A stretch of DNA of 64,000 nucleotides from Siderastrea radians (Eukaryota > Cnidaria > Anthozoa > Scleractinia > Rhizangiidae): NCBI GenBank assembly GCA_964017195.1, contig CAXHKT010000132.1, positions 127,001-191,000 on the forward strand, written 5' to 3'. Positions 1 to 10,708 of the stretch are shown in pieces. The notes below the pieces were generated by a model. That model made no database searches and was not told the DNA's origin. It was given only the letters and a program-made list of their open reading frames with translations. How positions within the stretch are numbered: the first letter of the stretch is position 1; the number at the start of each line of letters is the position of its first letter. Position numbers and translations under genes: made by a program.

Positions 1-1080
1 TACTAACTTTTCATAGTAGTCATTTAATGAAGATTGTTCCTTATAAAATATTTGCTCAGAGTTTCAACTGAATACAATGCAGAATGTAGAAATGAGGACA
101 CAAACAGTCCAACCGAATAAACAGTTTCATGCAGCTTCTATTCTAGTCCCCTGATGTACTTGTTTTTCTGTTGTTGTTGTTCTTGTGGTTGCTTTTAATG
201 TCATGGCGAGTCCTTCATGTTTTTTCCTCAAACTCTTGTAGTGAAGATGCTGCATGAACATCAAATGTTTCGTCTCCCCGAAAGTATCCACAATCACAAG
301 TGTCCATCTTTACATAAGCATCCAAGGTCACAAGATCTTATTTAAATTAATTTGTTAATTGTTTTACTTTATTTTTGTTATTGTTTTTGTTCTTACATTC
401 TTGATTGTTTCTTCAACAGGAAGACACCAGTCCCAAATAAGTGGCAGAGAGGAAAACAACACCATTTCAATTCGTAATCTTCCAGGGTGACCTGTATTCT
501 CCGGCCAATAATGTGCACTTAGCCACTGGGAAGATAATTTATGTACCTCAGAGACATCCATTGTTGAGGGAACTCTAGCTTTGTTGGCCACGTTTTATCT
601 TTTTATGTATGAATATCCACCAGGCTTTGTAATTTGTTTTGTATTTACAAAATGCATTAATTTTTGCAGATAGAAGATAGGACAAAGCTGCCATCATCTG
701 TCATACACTTTGTAAATTTAGTACATGATACAAAGGTAGGCACTGACGAGGGGACTGGTCCCTGAAAAAAGTCCAAGAGACTAATCCCCTCCTGCGTGCT
801 GGCCTTAAATGTTTCACCAACTGAACAGTGTTAATGGCCACATGTATTTAGTGCTCAACCTTAACGGCTCATTCACGTGATCCATGGGCTACTGACAATT
901 AAAATTGGTAGACAATATAGACATGACCTGGTAACCAAGCCCTAAATTATTTTTTATCTTTTGAACACCTATCCTTGTCAAAAACCACTCTGGTTCTCGA
1001 TTATTCCTGCAATGTAGACGAAATCCAATTTTAACTTGTAAGTCTTTGGCTAGTGGACTACCACTAAGGTCGAGCACATG
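1..1080. other. AT-rich non-coding stretch
   Basis: Only short ORFs without recognisable domains are present. No inverted repeat, splice-bounded exon or RNA gene was recognised by eye. Confidence 0.5.
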
Positions 1081-1084
1081 CATG

Positions 1085-1735
1085 AGTGGATGTAATGGTG
1101 TTTTTGTCAATGAACTCAGGTTGGATATTTGTCTGAATGATTCTAAATTCATATAGTAATAGTCTCCTTTGCTCTTTAGTTTCAAAGTTCACCACTATTG
1201 AAATTTTTTTATGCACATATGAGCTACTTTTTTGTGTATACGATTTACTCTTCCATTGACAAAAGTAGGGACGCCCATCTTTGAGTGGGCTGTGCCAAGA
1301 CTGTTTGTCCGTCTTTGAGTGGAAATAATGGCGCTTTTGTCAATGACCTCAGATTGGATATTTGTACGATTGATTTCAAATGCATATAGCAAAAGTCTCC
1401 TTCGTCTTTTGTTTCAAAATTCACCGCTATATTATTAATTCTTTTTCGACTATGTGAACTACTTTTTCATTGACAAAAGTAGGGCCGCCCATCCTTGAGT
1501 GGGCTGTGCCAAGACTGTTTGTCCATCTTCGAGTGGACATAATGGTGCTTTTGTCAATGATCTCAGATTGGATATTTGTAAGAATCAATTTAAATGCTTA
1601 TAGTAATAGTCTCCGTCGCACTTTTATTTCAAAGTTCAGCGCTATATTATTTTGTTTTTCGAGTATGTGAACTACTTTTTCAATTACAAAAGTAGGGCCG
1701 CCCATCTTTGTGTGGGCTTTGCCAAGACTATTACC
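1085..1735. repeat. Decayed tandem repeat, 214-233-bp unit, about three copies
   Basis: The phrase CTCAG[GA]TTGGATATTTGT recurs near 1114, 1347 and 1561, and a phrase containing AAAGTAGGGMCGCCCATC recurs near 1261, 1476 and 1690. The units differ by substitutions and small indels, so the array is old. The short ORFs crossing it look accidental. Confidence 0.75.
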
Positions 1736-2000
1736 ATAATAGGACATTCTCTGTACAGACAGTGAAAATAAAACGTAATCCACTTAAACGCTGTAGATCT
1801 AAAGACGTTTGTTAACGCACCTTGCACTTCTAAAAGTTGTGTATCAGAAACTTCGTTGGTTACACCCCGATGGGTGTACCGTAAGTTGAGGGATGCATCC
1901 ACATTAGCAGGGTATTCCCGACTATGTCTTTTTTTTATCAGGCGTATCTGTGATTTAGAAGAGAAATCAAATAACTTCATAGTGAATGATGTACCCTTCC

Positions 2001-2205
2001 GAAATCCAGCGTATAATTGTGTGTCTGTCATATTTACAAATCGTGGAAACATAACGGCGTAAACCTTGCAGATTCGTGATTTATCGTTAGAATTACTCTC
2101 TGGAAATCCAGCGGATAATTGTGTGTCCGTCGAATTTACGAGTCGCGGAAACACGATGGCTATCAGAGTTTCCGAGACTGCGTAAACGTTGCGGATATGT
2201 GAGTT
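2001..2205. repeat. 102-bp direct duplication
   Basis: GAAATCCAGCG begins at 2001 and again at 2103. In each case it is followed by a related stretch containing ATAATTGTGTGTC and a variant of GGAAACA. The two units are clearly diverged. A minus-strand ORF crossing them shows the same duplicated peptide phrase, which is a consequence of the DNA duplication. Confidence 0.6.
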
Positions 2206-2814
2206 TAAGGAATGCGTTTCCGCAGAGCCGCAGTTGCGGAAACGTAATGTACATGCGTGTTTCCCGCAACGGTTACTTAAATTTCCGTTTGCGGATATTC
2301 ATGTTTCCGTTGAATAACCGTTATCAAACCTGAAACGTAAACGCCTTATTTCACCCTGTGGCGCGTCATTAGCCAATTAGGTTCAAGGATTTAGGATTCC
2401 GGACCGCTGAGATGCTTCAGAAAAAAATAAATTTGCACTATTTTGGGTGATTTATGTAAACAAGAAGCAGCTTTCATAGCCGGGTGGATTTTACCAGAGG
2501 AAAACTAGAAAGATATAAGGACGTTTTATGACCGTGAGCCCGAGCTAAAAAAATATGGTGCGAAATAGGGAATTTATTTAATTTTTTGGTCGCCGCCATA
2601 AATGAACATATTTCGTGATGTTTTATCATTAGGTAGGCGACGGCACGCGTCACGTCTTCATTGCTTGGTTATGATCAGCTAAATTTGTAAATTCATCGTA
2701 CCAATGCGAGCTTTTGAGTATGAAAATAGCAATTCCGTTATATTTCTTTTTCTGTTGTTGCCGTAACGTGGTAATTTAGTTTTCATTTGGTGTTCTTACA
2801 TTTTGTAACGCTCG

Positions 2815-3182
2815 CATGTGCGTTTATTGACTTTATTTGCTTCACAGTTTTGAGCGCTGTTGAAGGGGAATATGTATGAACAGAATATAGATAGCTTAGT
2901 CTTTCGACCAGTTTTCAGAAAAGAAAAAAATAAAACTTTAACATCATAAAATGCTCCTTCTTTTAATATCGCAAGAGGTTATCAATTCTTTTTTGTTGTC
3001 GATCTTGAGTGATTTCGAGGATAGGTGTAATGCTAGATGTAGAATTCACTCGACCATGAAATCTGATTACAACGCAGGGAAAATTCAACCCGAAGTTCTC
3101 TGAATTCCTTCCTGATATGTGTACTGTTACGGCGATATGTGTACCGTAAGCCTTACAGACTCTAGTTCATGTGGAGAATGAC
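2815..3182 (-). repeat. Dispersed repeat X, copy 1 (inverted relative to 12913-13250)
   Basis: The stretch with TTGAGCGCTGTTGAAG, CATAAAATGCTCCT and AATTCACTCGACCATGAAA is the reverse complement of sequence at 12913-13250, with scattered substitutions. It has no coding potential. The family is not identified. Confidence 0.75.
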
Positions 3183-4282
3183 GTTGAAAAGTCGAATTCG
3201 AGCGCCTAATTTGAGTGTAAAGACCGGCATAAGTATCCATTTACAAGGAATTTCAATTAAGGGGGCCATATAAGTGAATTTTTAGGAAATAGGATAAGAT
3301 TTAAGATCTATTTATTAACTCACTTGAAATACTTTACAAGTTTCAGTGTTCTTAAAATTCGCCAATTTCCCTACCCCTTCTCTTTCTTTACGTTGACTTT
3401 AAAAGTCGCTAAAAAATCCTCTCAGATTTATGGGAGCTCGCACTTTCGGATTGAGTCAAATCTCGTGGAGATCATTAAGAAAAAAGGCTAATTAAAAATG
3501 TTTTGGGAAAAACGCATCTAAGTATATTGTCCCCCTTTATACGAGCTAAAGTGGTAATTTAGCAGCACGAGATAAGAAAGAACTGGACGATGTCAGAAAC
3601 TGAAACTATACCCCTTGCCCCAAGATGCAAAAACTGAGTCGTTCAAAGAAGAAAGTACTTAGTGAAAGAAAGCCCGCTAGAGCTTCACCTCAGATATCAC
3701 AGGAAATTCAGTTATTATTCCGTGTTCTCATTCCACTTTTTTAAATCGAAACTAAGTTATTTTTACATGGTAAGTGAATAAAAAAATAAATAAAATTAAT
3801 TTATTTGATTGTCTACTTTTTCAGCCATATGTAAAGGCTGAAAAGGGGAAAACACAAACTATCTGTAGAGTGGGAAACACCGTGGCTCAGATGCAGCCTT
3901 AATCAGCAAAAGTTTCTTGACCAAACAAAGCAAAAATCTTCAGTTCAGACATAGGAGTGTTAAGCTACCCAACTGAATCTGCGGTCAGTAGAACACATAG
4001 TGCCGGACTGATCACACGCACACAACATGGACTCGGTTTAAAAAGCTGACTTCCGGATACGGACTGGGTGTCGACCTAACTAAGTTTAAAAAAAGCTATA
4101 GAATGCATGCAATAGGAACTAGCAAGTGTACAATTCATTTCAATTCGAAGTGAAACTGGTAACACATTTTTAATTAATTTACCGCTTATTCCAGTCATAC
4201 AAACAATTAAAGAACTGTCACGCAATCATTTCTTCGAATGCGAGACGATTCCTAATTAAAAGAGGACGTCTGGGTTAGAGGC
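3183..4282. other. Non-coding stretch before the Harbinger element
   Basis: AT-rich, with no long ORF, no clear inverted repeat and no recognised RNA gene. It holds the pre-insertion flank of the Harbinger element. Confidence 0.45.
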
Positions 4283-4285
4283 TTA

Positions 4286-4351
4286 AGGCCTGTCCAAACG
4301 GGAAATGTTTGACGATCAAACACGATCAAACATTGTTTGGTCATCAAACAT
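4286..4351 (+). repeat. Harbinger left terminal inverted repeat
   Basis: 66 bp, the reverse complement of 10640-10705 with about three differences. Inside it and for another 130 bp the motif TTTGATCGTG or its complement and TCAAACAT recur many times. Such subterminal repeats are plausible binding sites for the transposase or the MADF protein (inference). Confidence 0.93.
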
Positions 4352-4569
4352 TTTTTCGTTTGGACACCTTGTTTGATCGTGTTTGATCGTGTTTGATTGT
4401 GTTTGATAAAATTTGAGCGCCGTCAAACATTTCATCAAACATCGTCAAACATTTGTTCGTTTGGACGGCTTTATCAAACATGTTTTATGCGCGCATGCGT
4501 TCTGGGCTCGATCATTGACTCGTATCCATAGAAACCACATCTGTTTGACAACAATTAACTTGTTTCATA

Positions 4570-5370
4570 ATGGCGGCTAGTGAGGAGACCGGACGGAAGC
4601 AAGCAAGAAAATGGAAAGATGAAGAAGTTAACACGTTAATAGATCTGCTTGAGCAGCAAACCTGCCTATGGGATTGTTGTGCGAAGGAGTACCATCTGAA
4701 AGACAAACGAGATATGGCTTACGAGGCATTAAACAAACAGCTGAACATTCCCATTTCCGACATTAAATATAAGATCGCTGGGCTGAGATCACAGCTTATC
4801 CGCGAAGTTACTAAGACGAAACAGAAAAAATCTGGACAAGGTGTTGAAGAAAACTACAAATCGACCTGGATTTACTGGGAGAAGCTACAGTTCCTGTTAC
4901 CAGTCATACGAGCTGGAAAAAGCCGAGACAACCTCCAAACCTCGATCGAAGGACAGGACGCGATACCTGTAGAAGACGACGACGAAGAAAATGACAAGGA
5001 AAACCAGGTAACCGACCAAAAACCAACACTAACAAAACCTTCCAAAAGAAAAGCAGAAAAGGAGCTTATGACGAAAAAGCAAGAAGTGTTGGACAGATGC
5101 CTGAACGTCCTCAAAGAACCATTGCCGAGTCCACAAGTAAAAAAGCAATGCCATTTTTCCCTGTACGTAGCAGAAAAACTGGCGAACTTTGATAAAAGAA
5201 CGAGGATAATAGCGGAGAAACGTATAAGTGACATTTTGTTTGAACTGGAACTTGGGGGGCATTCCCAGACACCTGGCTTTACTCAGTACTCTCCAAATGA
5301 ATGCAGCTCAGGCTCTTCATACATGGGAATGCTACAGTCTAGCCAGACTCCCCAGTATCACAGTTTTTAA
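4570..5370 (+). CDS. Harbinger Myb/SANT-like (MADF-BESS) DNA-binding protein
   Basis: 266 residues. Residues about 12-115 form a MADF/Myb-SANT-like domain: it opens with RKWKDEEVNTLIDLLEQ, keeps the spaced tryptophans, and has a basic stretch around KIAGLRSQLIREV. An acidic-then-basic linker (EDDDEENDKEN, then SKRKAEKE) resembles a nuclear-localisation region. Residues about 195-232 (HFSLYVAEKLANFD to ILFELEL) match the BESS dimerisation motif pattern. PIF/Harbinger elements encode such a partner, which helps bring the transposase to the nucleus and to the element ends; the role here is assigned by family and position. The ATG at 4570 follows the left TIR by 218 bp in the favourable context ATAATGG. 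The ORF is intact. Confidence 0.88.
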   Translation: MAASEETGRKQARKWKDEEVNTLIDLLEQQTCLWDCCAKEYHLKDKRDMAYEALNKQLNIPISDIKYKIAGLRSQLIREVTKTKQKKSGQGVEENYKSTWIYWEKLQFLLPVIRAGKSRDNLQTSIEGQDAIPVEDDDEENDKENQVTDQKPTLTKPSKRKAEKELMTKKQEVLDRCLNVLKEPLPSPQVKKQCHFSLYVAEKLANFDKRTRIIAEKRISDILFELELGGHSQTPGFTQYSPNECSSGSSYMGMLQSSQTPQYHSF

Positions 5371-5436
5371 CTTAATACATGTAAAACAAAAACGCCACTT
5401 AGTTGAAAGTCTTGCCATCGGTTTTTATATTTAATC

Positions 5437-6114
5437 AATTGGAAATCTTTATATTTTGAAATATTTAAAAAAATATTTATATCATATATTAAGGTTGTAA
5501 GGCCTGAAATATTCAGAGTGCCAATTTAACAGCATCATAACTTTGTAAATAGAAATCTTTATATTTTTGGAAATATTTTAAAATTTATATATATTATATA
5601 TTAAGGTGTTTTAGGCCTGAAATATTAAGAGTGCCAATTTTACAGCATCATAACTTTGTAAATAGAGATCTTAATATTTCGAAATATTTAAAAAATTATT
5701 TATATTATATATAAAGGTGTTTAGGCCTGAAATATTAAGAGTGCCAATTTTACAGCATCATAACCTTGTAAATAGAGATCTTAATATTTTGAAATATTTA
5801 AAAAATTATTTATATCATATATTAAGGTGTTAAGGCCTGAAATATTCAGAGTGCCAATTTAACAGTGTCATAACTTTGTAAATGGAAATCTTTATATTTT
5901 GAATTATTTAAAAAATTATTTATATAATTTATATATTAAGGTGTTTAGGCCTGAAATATTAAGAATGCCAATTTTACAGCATCATAACTTTGTAAATAGA
6001 GATCTTAATATTTTGAAATATTTAAAAAATTATTTGTATTATATATTAAGGTGTTTTAGGCCTGAAATATTAAGAGTGCCAATTTTACAGCATCATAACT
6101 TTGTACATGGAATT
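5437..6114. repeat. Minisatellite, about 110-118-bp unit, roughly six copies
   Basis: Units share ATTAAGGTGTTTWAGGCCTG, GAAATATT[AC]AGA, TGCCAATTT and CAGCATCATAACTTTGTA. They are arranged head to tail inside the Harbinger element, directly after its MADF gene. Copies differ by point changes, so the array has had time to diverge. A further fragment of the unit reappears near 6527 beyond the foldback, so the foldback probably inserted into the array. Confidence 0.9.
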
Positions 6115-6323
6115 ATTATATTTAACAAATAAAAAAGCCAAAACCGTGGTTTGTTCTGTGATAAAGCACGCAAGGAAGTGACGAGAGCACGAAAGAAGTG
6201 TAGGGCGAACACGAGCCGCAGGCGAGTGCTTCTCCCTGCTTCTTTAGTGCTCTCGTCACTTCCTTGAGTGCTTTATCACAGAACAAAGCACGGTTTTGGC
6301 TTTTTTATTTGTTTTATAATATA
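6115..6323. repeat. Foldback MITE, about 200 bp
   Basis: An almost complete palindrome: AACAAATAAAAAAGCCAAAA on the left and its complement near 6300. The inner arms carry GTGATAAAGCACGCAAGGAA and its complement, around a small G+C-rich centre. It lies inside the last minisatellite units. Confidence 0.85.
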
Positions 6324-6539
6324 GCTTTGCTCATATTTGTAAAGAAACTGGCTTTTAATTGCAAGAAATCAAGTTTTTTTTCATAGCTTGCAAGCGCGCG
6401 CAAGAAAGGTTTTCAGTTTGCCAGCGCGCGCAGAATGGCGTCACAGGCTTCTCCGTGCATCTGTACTCTGATAAAGCACGCTGTTCCAACCAATCAGAGC
6501 GCGCGTTATATCGAAACTTTATTATAATATATATTAAGG

Positions 6540-6800
6540 TGTCGAGAACTAGGCCTTCTAGTCTGTCGGGGGGGGAATCATCCTTGGAATGAGGAGGGGA
6601 CATGCCCCAGGGGGTACCGGTACTTGAAGTATACACGATAAGGGGGGGGTCTGACATATTTTTGGGGGGTTGAAAATTTTCGCGCTTGGTATTCTTTTGG
6701 GTTAAGAGATCTGTCACATATGTTTTTTAGGTCTTTAAAAACTACCCATATTTTTTGGGGGGGTCCAAGCAAACCTTTTGTTTTAGGTTTGCATTGCAAT
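6540..6800. other. G-rich low-complexity stretch
   Basis: Contains several runs of six to nine G on the plus strand (around 6569, 6640, 6663 and 6757) separated by unrelated sequence. No coding signal is seen. Confidence 0.5.
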
Positions 6801-6957
6801 CAGTGCTAGGGGATCAGAAAAATTTTCACTTGAACTTTTTTCAGCTACGTGCATAAGAAATTTCTGATCAATTGAATAAGGTATTTAAGTCTTGTATTTT
6901 TTGGGTTGTAAATTTTGATGCCAGGTATTTCAAGGGTCTAGATCTGCCTCTGTATTT

Positions 6958-7212
6958 ATAGAGAGGCAGGTAGCCGGGAAAAGCAGTGGGCTAATGAATG
7001 GCCCGGGTTCAAGGCCTGGCTGGGGCGCTGCCTTGTGCTCTTAGGCAAGACACTTTACTCTCACAGTGCCTCTCTCCAACCTGGGGGATAACCCTGCAAT
7101 GGACTAGCATCCCATCCAGGGGGGAGTAGCAATACTCCTAGTTCCTTTATGCTACGGAAACCGGGATGAGCTCTGGCTCTATGGGCGACTAAGGCCTCAG
7201 ACAGACTTTTAG
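6958..7212 (+). mobile_element. tRNA-derived SINE
   Basis: A GGTTCAAGGCC box-B-like Pol III element (about 7004-7015) lies after a GTAGCCGGG..CAGTGGGCTAA head. It is followed by CTTAGGCAAGACACTTTACT and GCCTCTCTCCAACC, an internal block that I recognise from widely shared metazoan SINEs. No target duplication was identified. It lies inside the Harbinger element, so it either inserted after the element moved or was carried with it. Confidence 0.7.
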
Positions 7213-8600
7213 GAGTCAAAGGATTTAAAAACATGCTTTAACAATATCTCATGAGATGAAATAGTACAGCATTTGACAACTGAGCATGAGAATGGCCAAG
7301 TAAGCTGGCTCCTATACACTAGCATGGATCTTTAATTGTTAAAGTGTTAAATCACAGTAAATTAAAAATATTACAATCATTCTATAAGCATTTTGGGTGC
7401 ATATGGTATATTAAATACCACTAAATTTATTTATAACTGCACTCACTTCAAATACAGCTAGACTGAAAACAATTATTCAGGACTGAAAGCTCAAACTGGT
7501 GACTTTAAATTTATTGTTCAATTGATTTAATTTTCGCATGGGAACATAATGTACAGCCAAATAAAAGTTGGACCCTGCTCATTATTTTTTGCTTCAATTT
7601 CAACACAAAAAGCATGTTTCCCTATTACTGACCAGGCATTTAATATATGGCTGCAACAATTGCTTATTTCACAGCAAACATAAGGTCTCTCAGTTCAGGT
7701 TAAGTTTACAATTAATACCAGAAGTTTACAACTTGTTTTTCTTTTGAATTTAGGGACCTGTCATTATTTATGTTGAGGGAGGAGAAGTGGGGTCAAGGCT
7801 AAAAAACTATTTCTCGGTATATTAAATGATAAAATTATGTGACTGCAATAGCCCAAGATGCAATTCAACATGATATAACAACAAGAAACTAGTCCTTTTA
7901 CAATTGTTGGAAAATCATTGGCAAAGTAATATATTTTGCATGGATATTATATTTGTGTTGACAATGACAAAAAACTGATCACTGGCCAACGCGATATGCT
8001 GATTTTGTGATATGGTAACGATAGGTTAGTTCAATTCTTGTGCAAAGTAGCTAGTCATCAAGTATGATTTTATGTAAAACATACATTAAATAATATTACT
8101 TAAGGCATATAAGAGGAGATATGAGGCGGGGGAAGGCCTGGGGGTCATCATGTGAATATGAAATAAAGAATGTGGGTCACTCGCTATAGCCTGGTGAGGG
8201 AGGGGGGTTATAGGAATTTTGATCTTCTCAACATTATTTTTCCTTCCCCCCTCAACATAAATAAATACTGGCCCCTTAGGGTGTCTTAAACAAACACAAT
8301 GACTACATAAACCTTGGCATAAACCTTAGTACATGGTTGGCCTGGGGGGTAAGTGGTATACCAATATACCTGAAAACATGTATCTAATACCCGAAATTTC
8401 CCCACAAAATGCAAAATACCAAAATTTGGAACAACACAGTATACGTCTTTATATCCACAAATGGTCCAACTTTAGCATGAAATACTGTATACCCAACTTA
8501 TAATTCCCCTGTATAGAGTATACCAAAATACCCTGGCCGACCCTGCTTACTGTTTCTTAAAACAAAGGTTTTTCTTGTTTTATTTTAAGCACAGTTCAAT
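7213..8600. other. Non-coding interior of the Harbinger element
   Basis: No ORF or repeat of note. It contains the 3' flank of the transposase gene. It is AT-rich like the surrounding genome. Confidence 0.45.
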
Positions 8601-10148
8601 TTAAATCATTCTCCACTGCCATTCCACAGCCCCTTCGTTAACAAAGAAATCTTTGAAAGAATCCCTGACCTGCTTTGCATAGTTGCTGGCATTGTGCCCA
8701 TTAACTGGGACAGATAATGGTAAAAAGGAATCCAAGGGACTATCTTGTCTCCACAGTCCATTTGTCACCTCTCCAGAGTCAGATTCAGAGTCTATGAGTC
8801 CTTGGGGACAATAAATGTTTCTAGATGGGCTCTTCCTCAGGTAGTTGTGGAGTATTAGGCCAGTCATGACCAAGGACTCAATGGTTCTGGGAGCCAATTG
8901 CAGGACTGTTCTAAATACACGGAATCTGTTTGTAACTATTCCAAATAGGTTTTCACATATCCTTCTAGCACGGCTGTGTCGATAGTTGTAAACTCGCTTT
9001 TCCATAGTGAGCCCATTCTGTGCATATGGCTTCATCAAGTTTTTCTTTAAAGCAAAGGCATCATCACTGACAAACACATGAGGTATTTCAGCCACTCCAT
9101 ATGGCAGGCACTTTGGTGGAGGGAGTGAAACACTTCCATCTTCTATTCCCTGGGACAGGGTGCACTTGTTCCACACCCCTCCATCCGAAACCCGTCCATT
9201 GGTTCCAACATCAGCATACAGGCATTCATAATCTGGGCCAGCAACAGCCATCAGCACGATGGAATTGGTATGCTTGTAGTTATAATAATAAGAGCCAGCA
9301 TTGGCAGGTGGCTGCATAATTATGTGTTTGCCATCAATGGCCCCAATACAATTGTGGGGGGGGGGACAGGGGGGTTTGAACCTCCCGCTTCCCGTACCCT
9401 TTAATCCCGGTTCCCGCCCTGTATTTTTTGGCTCCCGCCCCTTTGCATTTTTTCGATTGCGAAATATTGCACAATGTTGCGTAATTTTTCCCTTTTTCTC
9501 CCTCTTCCCGCCACCTTGGGAATCCCGCTTCCCGCCCCCTCTTCTCCCGCCTCCCGTACACCTCCCGCCCCCTTTTCTCCCGGTCTCCCGCCCCCCTGTC
9601 CCCCCCCCCATACAATTAGGGAAGTTCCATCGCAGCTCAAACTGAGAAGCAATATTTAACCATTCTTCGTGTGATGAAGGAAACTTTAGGTACTCAGGAC
9701 CAAGATTTTTCTCAATTGCCTGGCACACTTCGTTCACAATGTACGAAATTGCTGATTTTGAGATTCGAAATTGGAAACTTAAAGACCTGTACGTCTCGCC
9801 AGTGGCAAGAAATCGTAATGTTAGTGTTAATCGCTCGGCAGGACTAATAACTTTGTGGCCATCAGTTACTTGACGAGGGGTAATATCGGGCTCAATACGG
9901 CTCAATATAGCCAGAAAGTCTTCATGTGTCATTCGCATCATCTCCCTGTAACCCGCGGTGTCTTCAATCCTCAACTCTTGTACGATGTTGTTAAAATATC
10001 CCTTCTCTTCCCTTCTTCTAATCCAACTCCTGGTCTTTCCTCGTCTTCCTGTTCTTCGTCCATCCTCTTCTAACATTTCAATAATCATTGCAGCCGCCAA
10101 ACATTGCCTAACCCTTACTGCAGTCAACTCAATAACACCATCCGCCAT
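8601..10148 (-). CDS. Harbinger transposase (HARBI1-like DDE nuclease) with in-frame MITE insertion
   Basis: The open frame runs to 10220, but the likely start is the ATG at 10148 (MADGVIEL..), which sits in context GGCATGGCGG-like sequence on the minus strand; 24 upstream in-frame residues look non-specific. The N-terminal half carries a helix-turn-helix region (ETYRSLSFQFRISKSAISYI). The DDE_Tnp_4 nuclease follows: first Asp in GAIDGKHI, second in FVSDDAFALKKNLMKPY, Glu in ARRICENLFG. The transposase cuts and joins at TWA targets with the MADF partner. A 256-bp MITE plus an 8-bp duplication lies just before GAIDGKH. Because 264 is a multiple of three the frame stays open, but 88 Gly/Arg/Lys-rich residues are inserted beside the active site. 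Activity is therefore doubtful although the ORF looks intact. Confidence 0.9.
   Translation of the reverse strand: MADGVIELTAVRVRQCLAAAMIIEMLEEDGRRTGRRGKTRSWIRRREEKGYFNNIVQELRIEDTAGYREMMRMTHEDFLAILSRIEPDITPRQVTDGHKVISPAERLTLTLRFLATGETYRSLSFQFRISKSAISYIVNEVCQAIEKNLGPEYLKFPSSHEEWLNIASQFELRWNFPNCMGGGTGGRETGRKGGGRCTGGGRRGGGKRDSQGGGKREKKGKITQHCAIFRNRKNAKGREPKNTGREPGLKGTGSGRFKPPCPPPHNCIGAIDGKHIIMQPPANAGSYYYNYKHTNSIVLMAVAGPDYECLYADVGTNGRVSDGGVWNKCTLSQGIEDGSVSLPPPKCLPYGVAEIPHVFVSDDAFALKKNLMKPYAQNGLTMEKRVYNYRHSRARRICENLFGIVTNRFRVFRTVLQLAPRTIESLVMTGLILHNYLRKSPSRNIYCPQGLIDSESDSGEVTNGLWRQDSPLDSFLPLSVPVNGHNASNYAKQVRDSFKDFFVNEGAVEWQWRMI
9354..9609. mobile_element. MITE inside the Harbinger transposase gene (hAT-like 8-bp duplication)
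   Basis: ATACAATT occurs at 9346-9353 and again at 9610-9617. Between them the insert starts GTGGGGGGGGGGACAGG and ends CCTGTCCCCCCCCCC-like, so its ends are inverted G/C runs. The interior is a series of CTCCCG/CCCGCC repeats on the plus strand. The 8-bp duplication is typical of hAT-type transposition; assignment to that superfamily is inference. Confidence 0.85.
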
Positions 10149-10639
10149 GATGAAAACTACAGTATTCGCAACACTGATATCACGAAAGCTTGTGCCACAC
10201 GATAAACAAAATACACGCAAGCATGACGACAGCTACACGAATTTCTCAGAAATCTATTTTATTGGCTTTAAATTTAGAAAGCTAAGCCTGTTCTACGGAA
10301 CGGACAAAGGCAAAAGTGGAATGAAATGAATTTTATATTTTTAATTTTATGACATGATGGCATTTTACACATAAACACTTGACAATCTTAGTTGGTCTTC
10401 AATCCATGTCATCCTTGTTTACACTTGTCCTATTGTACAATGAGTAACTAATTTCGCCGTCTTTAAAGCTTCCTGTAGGACCGACAATTCATTTTGGCAA
10501 ATCTTTCTACGATCTAAAATGGGCACCGTTTATTTCTGGAACACAGCGCGATTGCCTTCTCGACCCAGTTCCTTGCGGCTAAGTCTCCTTGTTGATCAAA
10601 CATGTTTGATGCCGTTTGGACACTCGGTATCACGTCATC

Positions 10640-10705
10640 ATGTTTGATGACCAAACAATGTTTGATCGTGTTTGATAGTCAAACATTTCTCGTTTGGACA
10701 GGCCT
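10640..10705 (-). repeat. Harbinger right terminal inverted repeat
   Basis: Reverse complement of 4286-4351, ending GGACAGGCCT directly before the TTA duplication at 10706-10708. Confidence 0.93.
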
Positions 10706-10708
10706 TTA

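Larger units (their letters stand above)
4286..10705. mobile_element. Complete PIF/Harbinger DNA transposon (6.4 kb)
   Basis: Both ends are present. The element begins AGGCCTGTCCAAACG at 4286 and ends with its reverse complement at 10705. The 66-bp terminal inverted repeats match almost perfectly, and a TTA lies immediately outside each end (4283-4285 and 10706-10708). A 3-bp TWA target duplication is the signature of PIF/Harbinger. Inside are the two genes expected of the superfamily, a MADF/Myb-like DNA-binding protein on the plus strand and a HARBI1-like DDE transposase on the minus strand, arranged convergently. Between the genes lie about 3 kb of passenger sequence: a minisatellite, a foldback and a SINE. 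The clean TIRs and duplication suggest fairly recent transposition. Confidence 0.95.

Noticed and set aside
5437..6114. CRISPR-like regular repeat array
   Set aside because: Units are over 100 bp with no distinct spacers. It is a head-to-tail minisatellite in eukaryotic DNA.
5899..6132. 77-residue ORF with an internal repeat
   Set aside because: It reads through the minisatellite; the repeat comes from the DNA array.
9301..9659. Proline-rich plus-strand ORFs and Gly-rich minus-strand ORFs
   Set aside because: They are readings of the C-rich MITE inside the Harbinger transposase gene.
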